A stretch of DNA of 61,740 nt from positions 1-61,740 of the forward strand of contig WAKA01000202.1 in assembly GCA_015523565.1 (NCBI GenBank), written 5' to 3'. The notes under the pieces were generated by a model. The model was not told where the DNA came from. It ran no database searches and was given only the letters and a program-made list of their open reading frames with translations. The translations under genes were made by a program, and so were the position numbers. Positions 18,354 to 26,469 of this stretch are shown one piece after another. The number at the start of each line of letters is the position of its first letter. Positions within the stretch are counted from its first letter, which is position 1. Source of the stretch: Candidatus Heimdallarchaeota archaeon. GTDB taxonomy: Archaea > Asgardarchaeota > Heimdallarchaeia > Heimdallarchaeales > Kariarchaeaceae.

Positions 18354-20482
18354 TCTGCCTTTATACCCATTCTATCCAATTCTTCAATAATCTCCCTTCC
18401 ATACATTTTTATTGGTGATTTCCCATTTATTTTCCCTAGTACACCTTCAATCCCCCAAATTTTTCTGTTTAACTCATTAAATCTAACCAGTGCGTTAATG
18501 ATGTTTTCTCTTTTTGTCCAATGTCTCAAAACTTTGAAATTCGCGAAATATCCATCTCCTATCACCTCTTTTGTCAGATACCCAACAATTAAACTCCCAT
18601 GAAATACCATATACCCATTTTCAAATTCTGAAAGTGACTTTGGCTGTAAAAATGGGTTTCTTTCGATTTCTGTGGGTAGATATAAAATGCTTATTGGATC
18701 TGAAAATGGAAGAAACCTTATCTCTTGATCCATTACGCTCGTCCTTCTTAATTCCTCAATAACTTGTCCATATGCGATTTGATTCTCATTCTTTGGATAG
18801 GATATGAAATTCCCCGTTTCAATAACCCCTCTTCTTGACATATCTTTTTCCAATTTTCTTACTTCTTGATATGTCCATCCAAAATATCGTGATATTTGGG
18901 TTACCGTCAGTGGCAATTGATGCTTCAATAATTCTAATAGCAAATACTCCTTTGCTTGTTTCAAACTGAATTGTTCCTCATAATCAAAAATTTCCCATTG
19001 TGTAAACTCATCGTCCAATATTTCTACTCCTAAGCGTTTGACTTGATATTTCCTTTCCAAATACCTTAGCCGCTGTATTACTTTTGTATAAGGCATGTTT
19101 AACTCTTCTTGAAGCTCTGAAAGGGACATTCCCGGATATTTTCTTAATAACGCCATTATCTGCTCATCAAGAAGAGTTGGTGAATATGAAGGTCTTGCAA
19201 TAGTTGCATATGCAAGTAAATGTTCTCGTTTCATTATTCCCAACCTCCCATTTGCACCTATCCCTATTCCCATACCACTTTCAGGTAATTGTGGTCTTTT
19301 AAAAATTCTAAAGGCAATGGATTCTAATGAATTGATTTGCATCACTCTTCTAAAAACATCTTCTTCAGATTTAATCTCAAGAAAATGATGCCTTAATAAC
19401 CATGAATTACTTCTTTCCAAAGTGAACATTCCTGAAACTTCATTATCCCTCTTTTTGAATTTGGTAAACACTAATCCTTCTGCTGTTTTTTCATATCCTT
19501 TATTTAAGAGGAAAAGAACTGTGTCTTTTGAAGATATTCCCATCTTGCTTTGTCTATAATCGATTTTTGCTTTATATCCCCTTTCCTGACCCCATTGCTC
19601 CAAATATTTGATTACTTCATCTAAAGGGAAATCACTCCAAACCAAATCACTTATGGTCATTTCTGATTTCTTCAGGCGTATCTTAAAAGTGGCCGCAATT
19701 TTCCCATTTTTTAACAATACTGTTGTGTTTCGCTTGGCTTTCTTTTCTTCAATCCATATTAATTCCACTAGTGGGTCTGCATCATCAAGCACCATAGCAC
19801 TTTCATCTTCGTTTTCCCCTTCCATTATTCCAGTTAATGCAAAAACTTCTTTCTTGTGGGTCAACTTAAATGGTCTCCAAATCATTCCCTCACGCTCTAA
19901 TAGCATTAAATCCCCCATGAACTTATATTCTGGAAGACCTGAAAAAAAAGAAATTCCCTCAAGTGTTAAATATCCAAAAGTCTTAAAGAGTTCAATTAAC
20001 ACTATTCGAACACTTCTTTTTTCATTTTCTTGGATTCTTTTCCAATAATGATATGTCTTTGTTTTACCTTGTCGCTCTACAAGTATTAACCAATCTTTTC
20101 TCATTTTTGCAGTTTCCATGGTGACTTTTCTAGACGAAAATCCTCTGTTTATCAGTTCTGCATGTGTAATTCTTTGTTCTTTTTTTATCTCTTCAAAAAT
20201 TGGATTTCCTTCGAAATATCCCTCATTTTCTTCCCTGAGAAAAAACGGTAGCAGACTTTTGACCCGTTTTTCTGTAACGATTTTTGTTTTACTTTTGACT
20301 AATACTTCAAACGTGGAATTACTTAATTCCCGCTTTGCAGTTCTTTCTCCCATTTTATAAAAACTCATTAGTGAAAGATGGTTTCCAACCCACCATAGTG
20401 CATCTTTCCATTCATTTACTTGTGTAAGTGAATGAAAATGCTTATACCGAAGCTCTTGTAAAGTGGAAAAAGATATTTTCAT
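18341..20482 (-). CDS. Winged-helix-rich partner of Lhr helicase
   Basis: A 713-residue protein of many winged-helix-like segments (for example IMALLRKYPGMSLSELQEELN and LTVTQISRYFGWTYQEVRKLEKDMSRRGVIE, about residues 440-560). The C-terminal part (NGYMVFHGSLIVGYLTKEV, then ENIINALVRFNELN) resembles the YcaQ/HTH_42-like accessory region seen at the end of long Lhr proteins. Its start overlaps the Lhr stop by one base (TAATG), so it is translationally coupled. A DNA-repair or nucleic-acid-binding role with Lhr is inferred from the fusion-like arrangement. No catalytic motif is obvious. Confidence 0.7.
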   Translation of the reverse strand: MKISFSTLQELRYKHFHSLTQVNEWKDALWWVGNHLSLMSFYKMGERTAKRELSNSTFEVLVKSKTKIVTEKRVKSLLPFFLREENEGYFEGNPIFEEIKKEQRITHAELINRGFSSRKVTMETAKMRKDWLILVERQGKTKTYHYWKRIQENEKRSVRIVLIELFKTFGYLTLEGISFFSGLPEYKFMGDLMLLEREGMIWRPFKLTHKKEVFALTGIMEGENEDESAMVLDDADPLVELIWIEEKKAKRNTTVLLKNGKIAATFKIRLKKSEMTISDLVWSDFPLDEVIKYLEQWGQERGYKAKIDYRQSKMGISSKDTVLFLLNKGYEKTAEGLVFTKFKKRDNEVSGMFTLERSNSWLLRHHFLEIKSEEDVFRRVMQINSLESIAFRIFKRPQLPESGMGIGIGANGRLGIMKREHLLAYATIARPSYSPTLLDEQIMALLRKYPGMSLSELQEELNMPYTKVIQRLRYLERKYQVKRLGVEILDDEFTQWEIFDYEEQFSLKQAKEYLLLELLKHQLPLTVTQISRYFGWTYQEVRKLEKDMSRRGVIETGNFISYPKNENQIAYGQVIEELRRTSVMDQEIRFLPFSDPISILYLPTEIERNPFLQPKSLSEFENGYMVFHGSLIVGYLTKEVIGDGYFANFKVLRHWTKRENIINALVRFNELNRKIWGIEGVLGKINGKSPIKMYGREIIEELDRMGIKADYLT

Positions 20483-23400
20483 TATTGTCCCTCAAGCCAA
20501 TATTCTGGACGAAAACCATTAATTCTTTGGATTTCAATCTTTATCAATCCCCTGTCAAACGCCTCTTTCTCAATTAAGCCAAAGAATTTCTCTATTTCTT
20601 TCTCACTCATGGTTGCGTCCATTGTGACATCAATCACTTGAAATGTATCAATTGCTTCTTTTGATCTAATACAACCCTTTGGTTGACCTTGGTGCAACAC
20701 GATCATATTTACTCCTGACAGGTGGATTGGATACTGTTTTATCGTTTCCAATAAGCTAAGGGGTATTTCTTTTAGTGTCCACCAATTTGGAAGGTAATTC
20801 CCCCGATTTTTCTCCAAAATTGTCTCCTCATCTAGGATATGGTAATAATACACCTTTCTATCCTCATTCAGTAGGTATCTGACTTCTCCTTCCTTGATCA
20901 GATCTGCCAATGCTGAAAAGATAAACACTGGTTTTTCTTCAATTGCGCTTTCCAATTCTTCTAAGGATAAAATGACATTATGTCTCAAATTCCCTATAAT
21001 TAGTTCTTTCATTCCCAACTTTTTATTTATCGTGAAAACTCCTTTTTCATAATGTAGTTTTTTTTCCTTTACCAACTGGTTCAATAAAGGTTCAATGTTT
21101 TCATTGTGGAAATGGTTTACGATCTTCTCTTTGCTGAACCAATTGAATGTTCTTATGAATGTATCCAAGTCCTCCGTTTCTTTCCTCTTCCCAATAATAC
21201 CCAATAATTTCAGTTCTACAATGTCCTTACCACTTAAGGGGACGGAAACCTGCCTTTGCGAAACCAAATAGTCATTGTCCAATTGAAAGCCTTGTTTCAA
21301 AAAAATAGATGTGGTCAATGCAAGAGCACTATCATTGAAAGGTTTTCCATTCATCTCTTCCACAGATATTACAGTTGCCATGAAAAATTGTTTTGCATAA
21401 CTCAAGACTTGTTTTGCCAACAACTCCAAAAATACCGGGTCATATGTCAATATCTTCTTAACCTGTATTTGAACAACCTGCAAATGGTCTCTTGTAAGAT
21501 GAATATAATCCATTGATCCTATCGCTTCCGATCCAAAAATTATTGCCAATGATCCTGAACGTGGATGTATCCATTCTTGCCGTAACCTCCCTCGAAGAAG
21601 AAACAGGGGGTCGTCCCATGGAACAAGCAAAACTTCCATATTTGATTTTTGTTTGATATGGGGTCTTGTAATTTTACTACGAAATAACACCATCCCGTTT
21701 TCTTCAATCAATTCTATTTTTTCTTTACTTTTCAACTCTTCAATGGCTGTTTCAACAACTTCAAACGGTAATTTAGTTAATCCAATAATTTCATCTATGC
21801 TTACTGTGCCATACCAGAATATGCAATCTTGAACAATCATTTCTTGACTTTCCAATCTCGATTTTTCTGTGCCTCTTGCAAAAGGAAGCAAAACATAATT
21901 CTTTTTCTGTGTGAATTGGTCAATCACTCCTTCCCCTATCTGTCCAATATATAAATTCCATTCCAAATACCGCAATATTTCTCGCAGTTTTCTATTGTCC
22001 ATATTGGTAAGTTCCTTTAACTTAACAAATGAAATGCCCTTATTTTTCCCAATCAGCTCCAAAATGTCCTTTTCTTCAATATCCAAATCTTGCCTTTCTC
22101 TTGCTTCAATTATCCTTTTCGCTTGTGGAGCTGTGACGAACACGTTTTTTCCTCCCCAAAACCTGCCAAAATACACTCTCCCATTTTCCATCGCCTGCAA
22201 AACTTCTCCTCTACGAAAAGATGTATGGCGAAGATAAATTGAAATGATGTTTCTGATTGGTCCCGTTTCCTCTATTATTTCTTCTACACCCCTTGAATTA
22301 TCTCCTGTTGATATTATCAACTTTTTCAATCGTTCTGAGAATTGATTCCTCTCATGTATATGTTTCTTGCTTACTTGCAATAAAAGTCTTTCATGATCAA
22401 TTTTTGAGATGTATCTTCTTGTCTGATCGTAAATATATCCTCCAATCACCTCTCCATTATTTTGGAGATCATCCAATGCACTTTCAACTAATTGATCATC
22501 AATTTCCAGTAAATGTGAAATTTCCTGTGATGTCAACGGTCCCCTTGAAAAAATTAAATTATAAACTAAATGTCTGCTTGCTTCACTTGTTTTCATCTTC
22601 TTGACTAGACTTTTGATGTTCTCTATTTCTTCTGAGGGGCTATTCCCTTTTGGATACTCCTCTATTTCTTTACAACCTTTTAATACTGATAAAGCTATTA
22701 ATTGTCCCTTTGAGACGATTCTCCCATTATATACAAATCCTTTCATCCCATTTCTGACATTTTTTGGATCCATTCCCAAACCTGACCTGTATTGCCACAA
22801 TTCCCATCGCCTTTTTTCTGTAAATTCTGGGCTTTCAAGCTTGTTTTTGAAATATTTGTCAACTGCATCTCTCTCCAATTGAATTTCTCTTTCCATTAGT
22901 CTGCCAATGACCTGTTTGTGCAATGAAAGCAATAATGCCCTTCTGTTCTGCATCAAAATTACATCTGTTGTGGAAGTTACTAAAATGGGATGTGTCATTG
23001 GGCTTGGAATGCCTGTCCCATCAATATACTTCACTTCTATTTTTCCCTCATGAATCATGTCTACAACTTGTTTTGCTTTCTCTAAATCAAAAATCTCCGT
23101 GAATATCTCTTTTTCAACTTCCTGCAATAGGGGAAAATTAGGTTCCAGAAATTTCAATAGCCGCTGTGCCATTTGATGTTGTTGTTCTGGTGTCCTCGTA
23201 AACTTTGGTGATCGTTTTAAAACCATGAGGCTTCTTACCGCAACATGTCTAAACCTTAATTTGAATTGCTCTGTCTGTTCTATTGATTCCTTGATATAAT
23301 CATCCAATTTTCTTTCGGTTTGAATTATCCCAAAAAGGTTTGTATGCTTAAATTGAAACCCCAATGGCAATATCAAGGCAAATCCATTGTCTGTAACGCT

Positions 23401-25470
23401 AATCCCCACATTAATGTCATGTTTTCGGGAAATCGCTGTTGCAAGTGCATGTGCGATGGGCTCATTCACTTTTCTGCCAAATACACTCAGTACAAGTATA
23501 TTCGTAACTCCACTTGCATCTGTATAACTTTCAACCACTATTCTTTTGTCGGTAGGAATCTCTGCTACTTCTTGTTGACGTTTCAAATAACTTATTATTT
23601 GCTCTGATACTGTGTTTTCTACTCCAAAATACTCTTCAACAAACCTTTTGGCTGATTTCTCGTTGTTTCCAATAATCTTGTTTCGAACCATCTCCAAGAA
23701 CATGCCTATATGTTGCCCAACCAAAACGCTCCTGCTTATCCCTTCTCCCGCCCAGGAAGGGATTGTAGGTCTGAACCCCAATGCCTGCTTAACAATTATT
23801 TTATTTCCGACACTTCTAAGAAATTTATATGTTGTCCCTCCCAAGACAAAAATATCTCCATGACTCAATTTTTCTGCAAAACGTTCCGAGATTGTTCCGA
23901 TTTTTTCCCTTGTCATTTCATGCACTACTTGAATACTTGAAACATCTGGTATTGTGCCAATATTCATCATAAAATTCTGTCTTGCCATGCCTTTCTTTCC
24001 AAATTTCCCTTTTTCCTTGTCAAACCAAATCCTTCCATATTTCCATTTCTCTTCCACGGCAGTTGGACTATCCATTGCCTCCAATAATTTTAGAAACAAT
24101 TCAAATTCCATATTTCGATATGGGTATGCCCTTTTGATTAACGAAAACGCCTTCTTGACATCCCATGCCTGTTCCAATGAAAGACCAACAATGATTTGAG
24201 CAAGAACATCCAGGGGTTCTTCTGGAATCTGAATCTCTTCTATTTTTCCCTCATATATCAAATTGCGGATTGTCAGAATTTCTAACAAATCAACAATATC
24301 AGTTGATAATATATGTCCATGTGAAGTTTCTGATAAGGTATGTCCTGAACGTCCAATTCTTTGAACTGCTGTGGCTACTTCCTTTGGCGAGCCCCATTGA
24401 ATGGCAAGATCAATATCTCCAATGTCAATTCCCAACTCAAGTGATGTGGATGTGACTACTGCCCTTAATTCTCCTGATTTTAACTTTCTCTCCGCCTCAA
24501 GTCTTAATGATTTGTCAATAGATCCATGATGAACTGCAATCTTCCCTCCCAGTCTCCCTTTGCTCCTCTCCAATAATGTTGTTGTTAAATGCTCTGTCCA
24601 TTTCCTAGTGTTCGCAAAAATAATTGTTGTTTGGTGTTTCTCTATCTCTTTCAAGATATGGTCTATTAACCTATTATTGATCATCTCAAACCTGTCAAAT
24701 TCCAAGTTGTTCGTTGGTGCAATTACCTCAACCTTCACTTTATTTGTTTTCTTGGTTTGGACAACATGGACTTTTTTTGCATTTTTCCCCATTCCTTCCA
24801 AGAATTGACATATTTTTGGAATTGGGGAGACTGTGGCTGAAATTCCTATCCTAGGTATGTCTTTTTTGTTCAACCAAGATACCCATTCTAGACATAACGA
24901 AAGTAATGTACCCCGTTTCGTCGCAGCAAGATCGTGTATTTCATCAATAATTATCCATTCAATCCCTCTCAGTAACTCTTTGAAACGTTTTGAGGCAAGG
25001 GCTATTCCCAAGGATTCTGGAGTAGTAATAAGAATATGTGGTGGTATCTTAAGCATTTTGCTTTTTTCATAACTGCTTGTATCTCCAGTTCGGACTGAAA
25101 CCCTTATCTGTCTGATTAACCCCATTTCCTCCAATGGTTTCTGTAAATTTATCGCAATATCGTTGTTTAATGCTTTCAATGGTGAAATATAAAGCACGTA
25201 AACCTTGTCATTTAATTCCCCCCTTTCATGTAAGCCTTGCAATTCATCAATTATCCCCAAAAATGCGGCCAATGTTTTTCCAGACCCCGTGGGTGCAACT
25301 ATCAATGTTGATTTCCTTTGTTTTATCAGTGGAATTGCCGTTTGTTGCAAGGTTGTTAAATTTCCCAATTTCTCAAATGTCCACTTCTTAATTTGCTGAT
25401 TTAACTGAGGGGGTTCATGATTCAACTTCTCATAAACAATGTCGATACCTTGCCCTTCTTTCTTGCTCAC
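20482..25470 (-). CDS. lhr: Lhr-family ATP-dependent helicase, long form
   Basis: A superfamily 2 helicase of 1662 residues. Motif I is APTGSGKT (about residues 58-65), motif II is DEIH, and motif VI is QRIGRSGH, followed by the Lhr winged-helix and core region (VLGGTTYKFLRSVG). Typical archaeal Lhr proteins are about half this length; here about 750 further C-terminal residues with repeated winged-helix segments follow, ending in a YcaQ-like region (LIEKEAFDRGLIKIEIQRING). Lhr proteins unwind RNA:DNA hybrids and branched DNA in repair. The start is GTG. It sits between yjbQ and the coupled winged-helix gene. Confidence 0.9.
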   Translation of the reverse strand: MSKKEGQGIDIVYEKLNHEPPQLNQQIKKWTFEKLGNLTTLQQTAIPLIKQRKSTLIVAPTGSGKTLAAFLGIIDELQGLHERGELNDKVYVLYISPLKALNNDIAINLQKPLEEMGLIRQIRVSVRTGDTSSYEKSKMLKIPPHILITTPESLGIALASKRFKELLRGIEWIIIDEIHDLAATKRGTLLSLCLEWVSWLNKKDIPRIGISATVSPIPKICQFLEGMGKNAKKVHVVQTKKTNKVKVEVIAPTNNLEFDRFEMINNRLIDHILKEIEKHQTTIIFANTRKWTEHLTTTLLERSKGRLGGKIAVHHGSIDKSLRLEAERKLKSGELRAVVTSTSLELGIDIGDIDLAIQWGSPKEVATAVQRIGRSGHTLSETSHGHILSTDIVDLLEILTIRNLIYEGKIEEIQIPEEPLDVLAQIIVGLSLEQAWDVKKAFSLIKRAYPYRNMEFELFLKLLEAMDSPTAVEEKWKYGRIWFDKEKGKFGKKGMARQNFMMNIGTIPDVSSIQVVHEMTREKIGTISERFAEKLSHGDIFVLGGTTYKFLRSVGNKIIVKQALGFRPTIPSWAGEGISRSVLVGQHIGMFLEMVRNKIIGNNEKSAKRFVEEYFGVENTVSEQIISYLKRQQEVAEIPTDKRIVVESYTDASGVTNILVLSVFGRKVNEPIAHALATAISRKHDINVGISVTDNGFALILPLGFQFKHTNLFGIIQTERKLDDYIKESIEQTEQFKLRFRHVAVRSLMVLKRSPKFTRTPEQQHQMAQRLLKFLEPNFPLLQEVEKEIFTEIFDLEKAKQVVDMIHEGKIEVKYIDGTGIPSPMTHPILVTSTTDVILMQNRRALLLSLHKQVIGRLMEREIQLERDAVDKYFKNKLESPEFTEKRRWELWQYRSGLGMDPKNVRNGMKGFVYNGRIVSKGQLIALSVLKGCKEIEEYPKGNSPSEEIENIKSLVKKMKTSEASRHLVYNLIFSRGPLTSQEISHLLEIDDQLVESALDDLQNNGEVIGGYIYDQTRRYISKIDHERLLLQVSKKHIHERNQFSERLKKLIISTGDNSRGVEEIIEETGPIRNIISIYLRHTSFRRGEVLQAMENGRVYFGRFWGGKNVFVTAPQAKRIIEARERQDLDIEEKDILELIGKNKGISFVKLKELTNMDNRKLREILRYLEWNLYIGQIGEGVIDQFTQKKNYVLLPFARGTEKSRLESQEMIVQDCIFWYGTVSIDEIIGLTKLPFEVVETAIEELKSKEKIELIEENGMVLFRSKITRPHIKQKSNMEVLLVPWDDPLFLLRGRLRQEWIHPRSGSLAIIFGSEAIGSMDYIHLTRDHLQVVQIQVKKILTYDPVFLELLAKQVLSYAKQFFMATVISVEEMNGKPFNDSALALTTSIFLKQGFQLDNDYLVSQRQVSVPLSGKDIVELKLLGIIGKRKETEDLDTFIRTFNWFSKEKIVNHFHNENIEPLLNQLVKEKKLHYEKGVFTINKKLGMKELIIGNLRHNVILSLEELESAIEEKPVFIFSALADLIKEGEVRYLLNEDRKVYYYHILDEETILEKNRGNYLPNWWTLKEIPLSLLETIKQYPIHLSGVNMIVLHQGQPKGCIRSKEAIDTFQVIDVTMDATMSEKEIEKFFGLIEKEAFDRGLIKIEIQRINGFRPEYWLEGQ

Positions 25471-25512
25471 TTATGTCCTTTAACCATTACTTGACCATAA
25501 ATTCTTGGTTCA

Positions 25513-25944
25513 TTACAAAATCCCCATTATCTGTAAGACTACGCGACGCCTTCGTGGTCTGACATCTAGATCAACTAAGGCAACCTGTTGCCACGTCCCT
25601 AAAACTAACCTCCCCTTTATAATTGGAATTGTTAATTCTGCCTGCAAAAATGTGGCACGAAGATGTGAACGTGCATTTGTATCAATTCTGTCATGTAGGT
25701 AGTCATCTCTTCGCGGAATGATTCTTGCTATGGTTTTCTTCAGATCCTCAATCAATCCATGTTCATATTCCGTGGTAATGATTGCAGCTGTCGAGCCTGG
25801 ATGGAATACTGTCAATCTCCCTTCCCTTATCCCGCTTTCATGTACAAACTTGTCCAATTCATCAGTAATGTCTATGATGTCAATTTCCCCTGATGTATCA
25901 ACTGATAATTCCTTAGTTTCAATACTTAACTGACCTGATATCAT
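25513..25944 (-). CDS. YjbQ/UPF0047 family protein
   Basis: A 143-residue protein of the small UPF0047 (YjbQ) family. Diagnostic segments are FHPGSTAAIITTEYEHGLIEDLKK, YLHDRIDTNARSHLRATFL, and GTWQQVALVDLDVRPRRRRVVLQIMG, which holds the conserved metal-binding region. Some members show thiamine-phosphate synthase activity in bacteria; the role in archaea is not settled. It lies 42 bases upstream of lhr on the same strand and may be the first gene of that operon. Confidence 0.9.
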   Translation of the reverse strand: MISGQLSIETKELSVDTSGEIDIIDITDELDKFVHESGIREGRLTVFHPGSTAAIITTEYEHGLIEDLKKTIARIIPRRDDYLHDRIDTNARSHLRATFLQAELTIPIIKGRLVLGTWQQVALVDLDVRPRRRRVVLQIMGIL

Positions 25945-26390
25945 TAATTTTATTTCTGTAAAAATAAGATATTAACTCCCCTATGGCCTGTTGGATGTTT
26001 GTTCCTATTCCTATTAAATTTCTATGACCAAAATGCCTTTTTATAAATTAACCTATTATGTAGATGTTTTTAATTTTTAATCCCTTATCCTTCCTTTCTT
26101 GGTTCAAAATATGAGAAACACTCCGTTGGGCGCCCCAAACTTTTCCACTCAACGCGCCAAAACCCCAATCGATAATAACAGAAACTCATCCATGGTCTAT
26201 CTCAATTCCATTTTTTTATGTATATGGGCTTTCTTGTCTCTGTTTTTCTCACTTTATGATTCACAAACTTGGCGAAAGTAATAAGACTGCCGCGGGCAAA
26301 GATAAATTCCCATGAATCCTGTATCCATTCAATCCAAAACTAACATAACAATTTCATGTATTGCATGGATCGGATCGAGTGTTGAATGTG

Positions 26391-26427
26391 GTGAAAAATT
26401 CCCGATAGGGAATTGTATGTTTTTCAC
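26391..26427. promoter_or_regulatory. Nested inverted repeat upstream of nrdJ (candidate operator)
   Basis: An inner perfect repeat AATTCCC-GATA-GGGAATT (26397-26414) is flanked by an outer repeat GTGAAAAA (26391-26398) and TTTTTCAC (26420-26427). The element ends immediately before the TATA-like box at 26432-26441. Such a placement would let a bound protein block or recruit the basal transcription factors. The identity of the regulator is unknown. Confidence 0.5.
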
Positions 26428-26431
26428 TCCG

Positions 26432-26441
26432 ATTTTAAAAA
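26432..26441 (+). promoter_or_regulatory. TATA-like box for nrdJ
   Basis: ATTTTAAAAA lies about 33 bases before the nrdJ ATG. An AGGTGG stretch at 26459-26464 could act as a Shine-Dalgarno site on a very short leader. Confidence 0.5.
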
Positions 26442-26469
26442 ACCAAATTTCCAAAAATAGGTGGTTACC

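Larger units (their letters stand above)
25945..26469. other. Intergenic region before nrdJ
   Basis: About 525 bases between divergent yjbQ and nrdJ. I see no convincing gene: the open frame at 26099-26281 has no family features. It contains a short inverted repeat TTGGG-CGC-CCCAA at 26126-26138 and the strong nested palindrome at 26391-26427 next to the nrdJ TATA box. The rest is AT-rich. Confidence 0.6.

Noticed and set aside
26099..26281. 60-residue forward open frame in the nrdJ upstream gap
   Set aside because: No recognisable motif, and a biased composition typical of chance frames in AT-rich DNA.
26391..26427. Cobalamin riboswitch before B12-dependent nrdJ
   Set aside because: No B12-box sequence is present, and the palindrome lies upstream of the TATA box, so it would not be transcribed.
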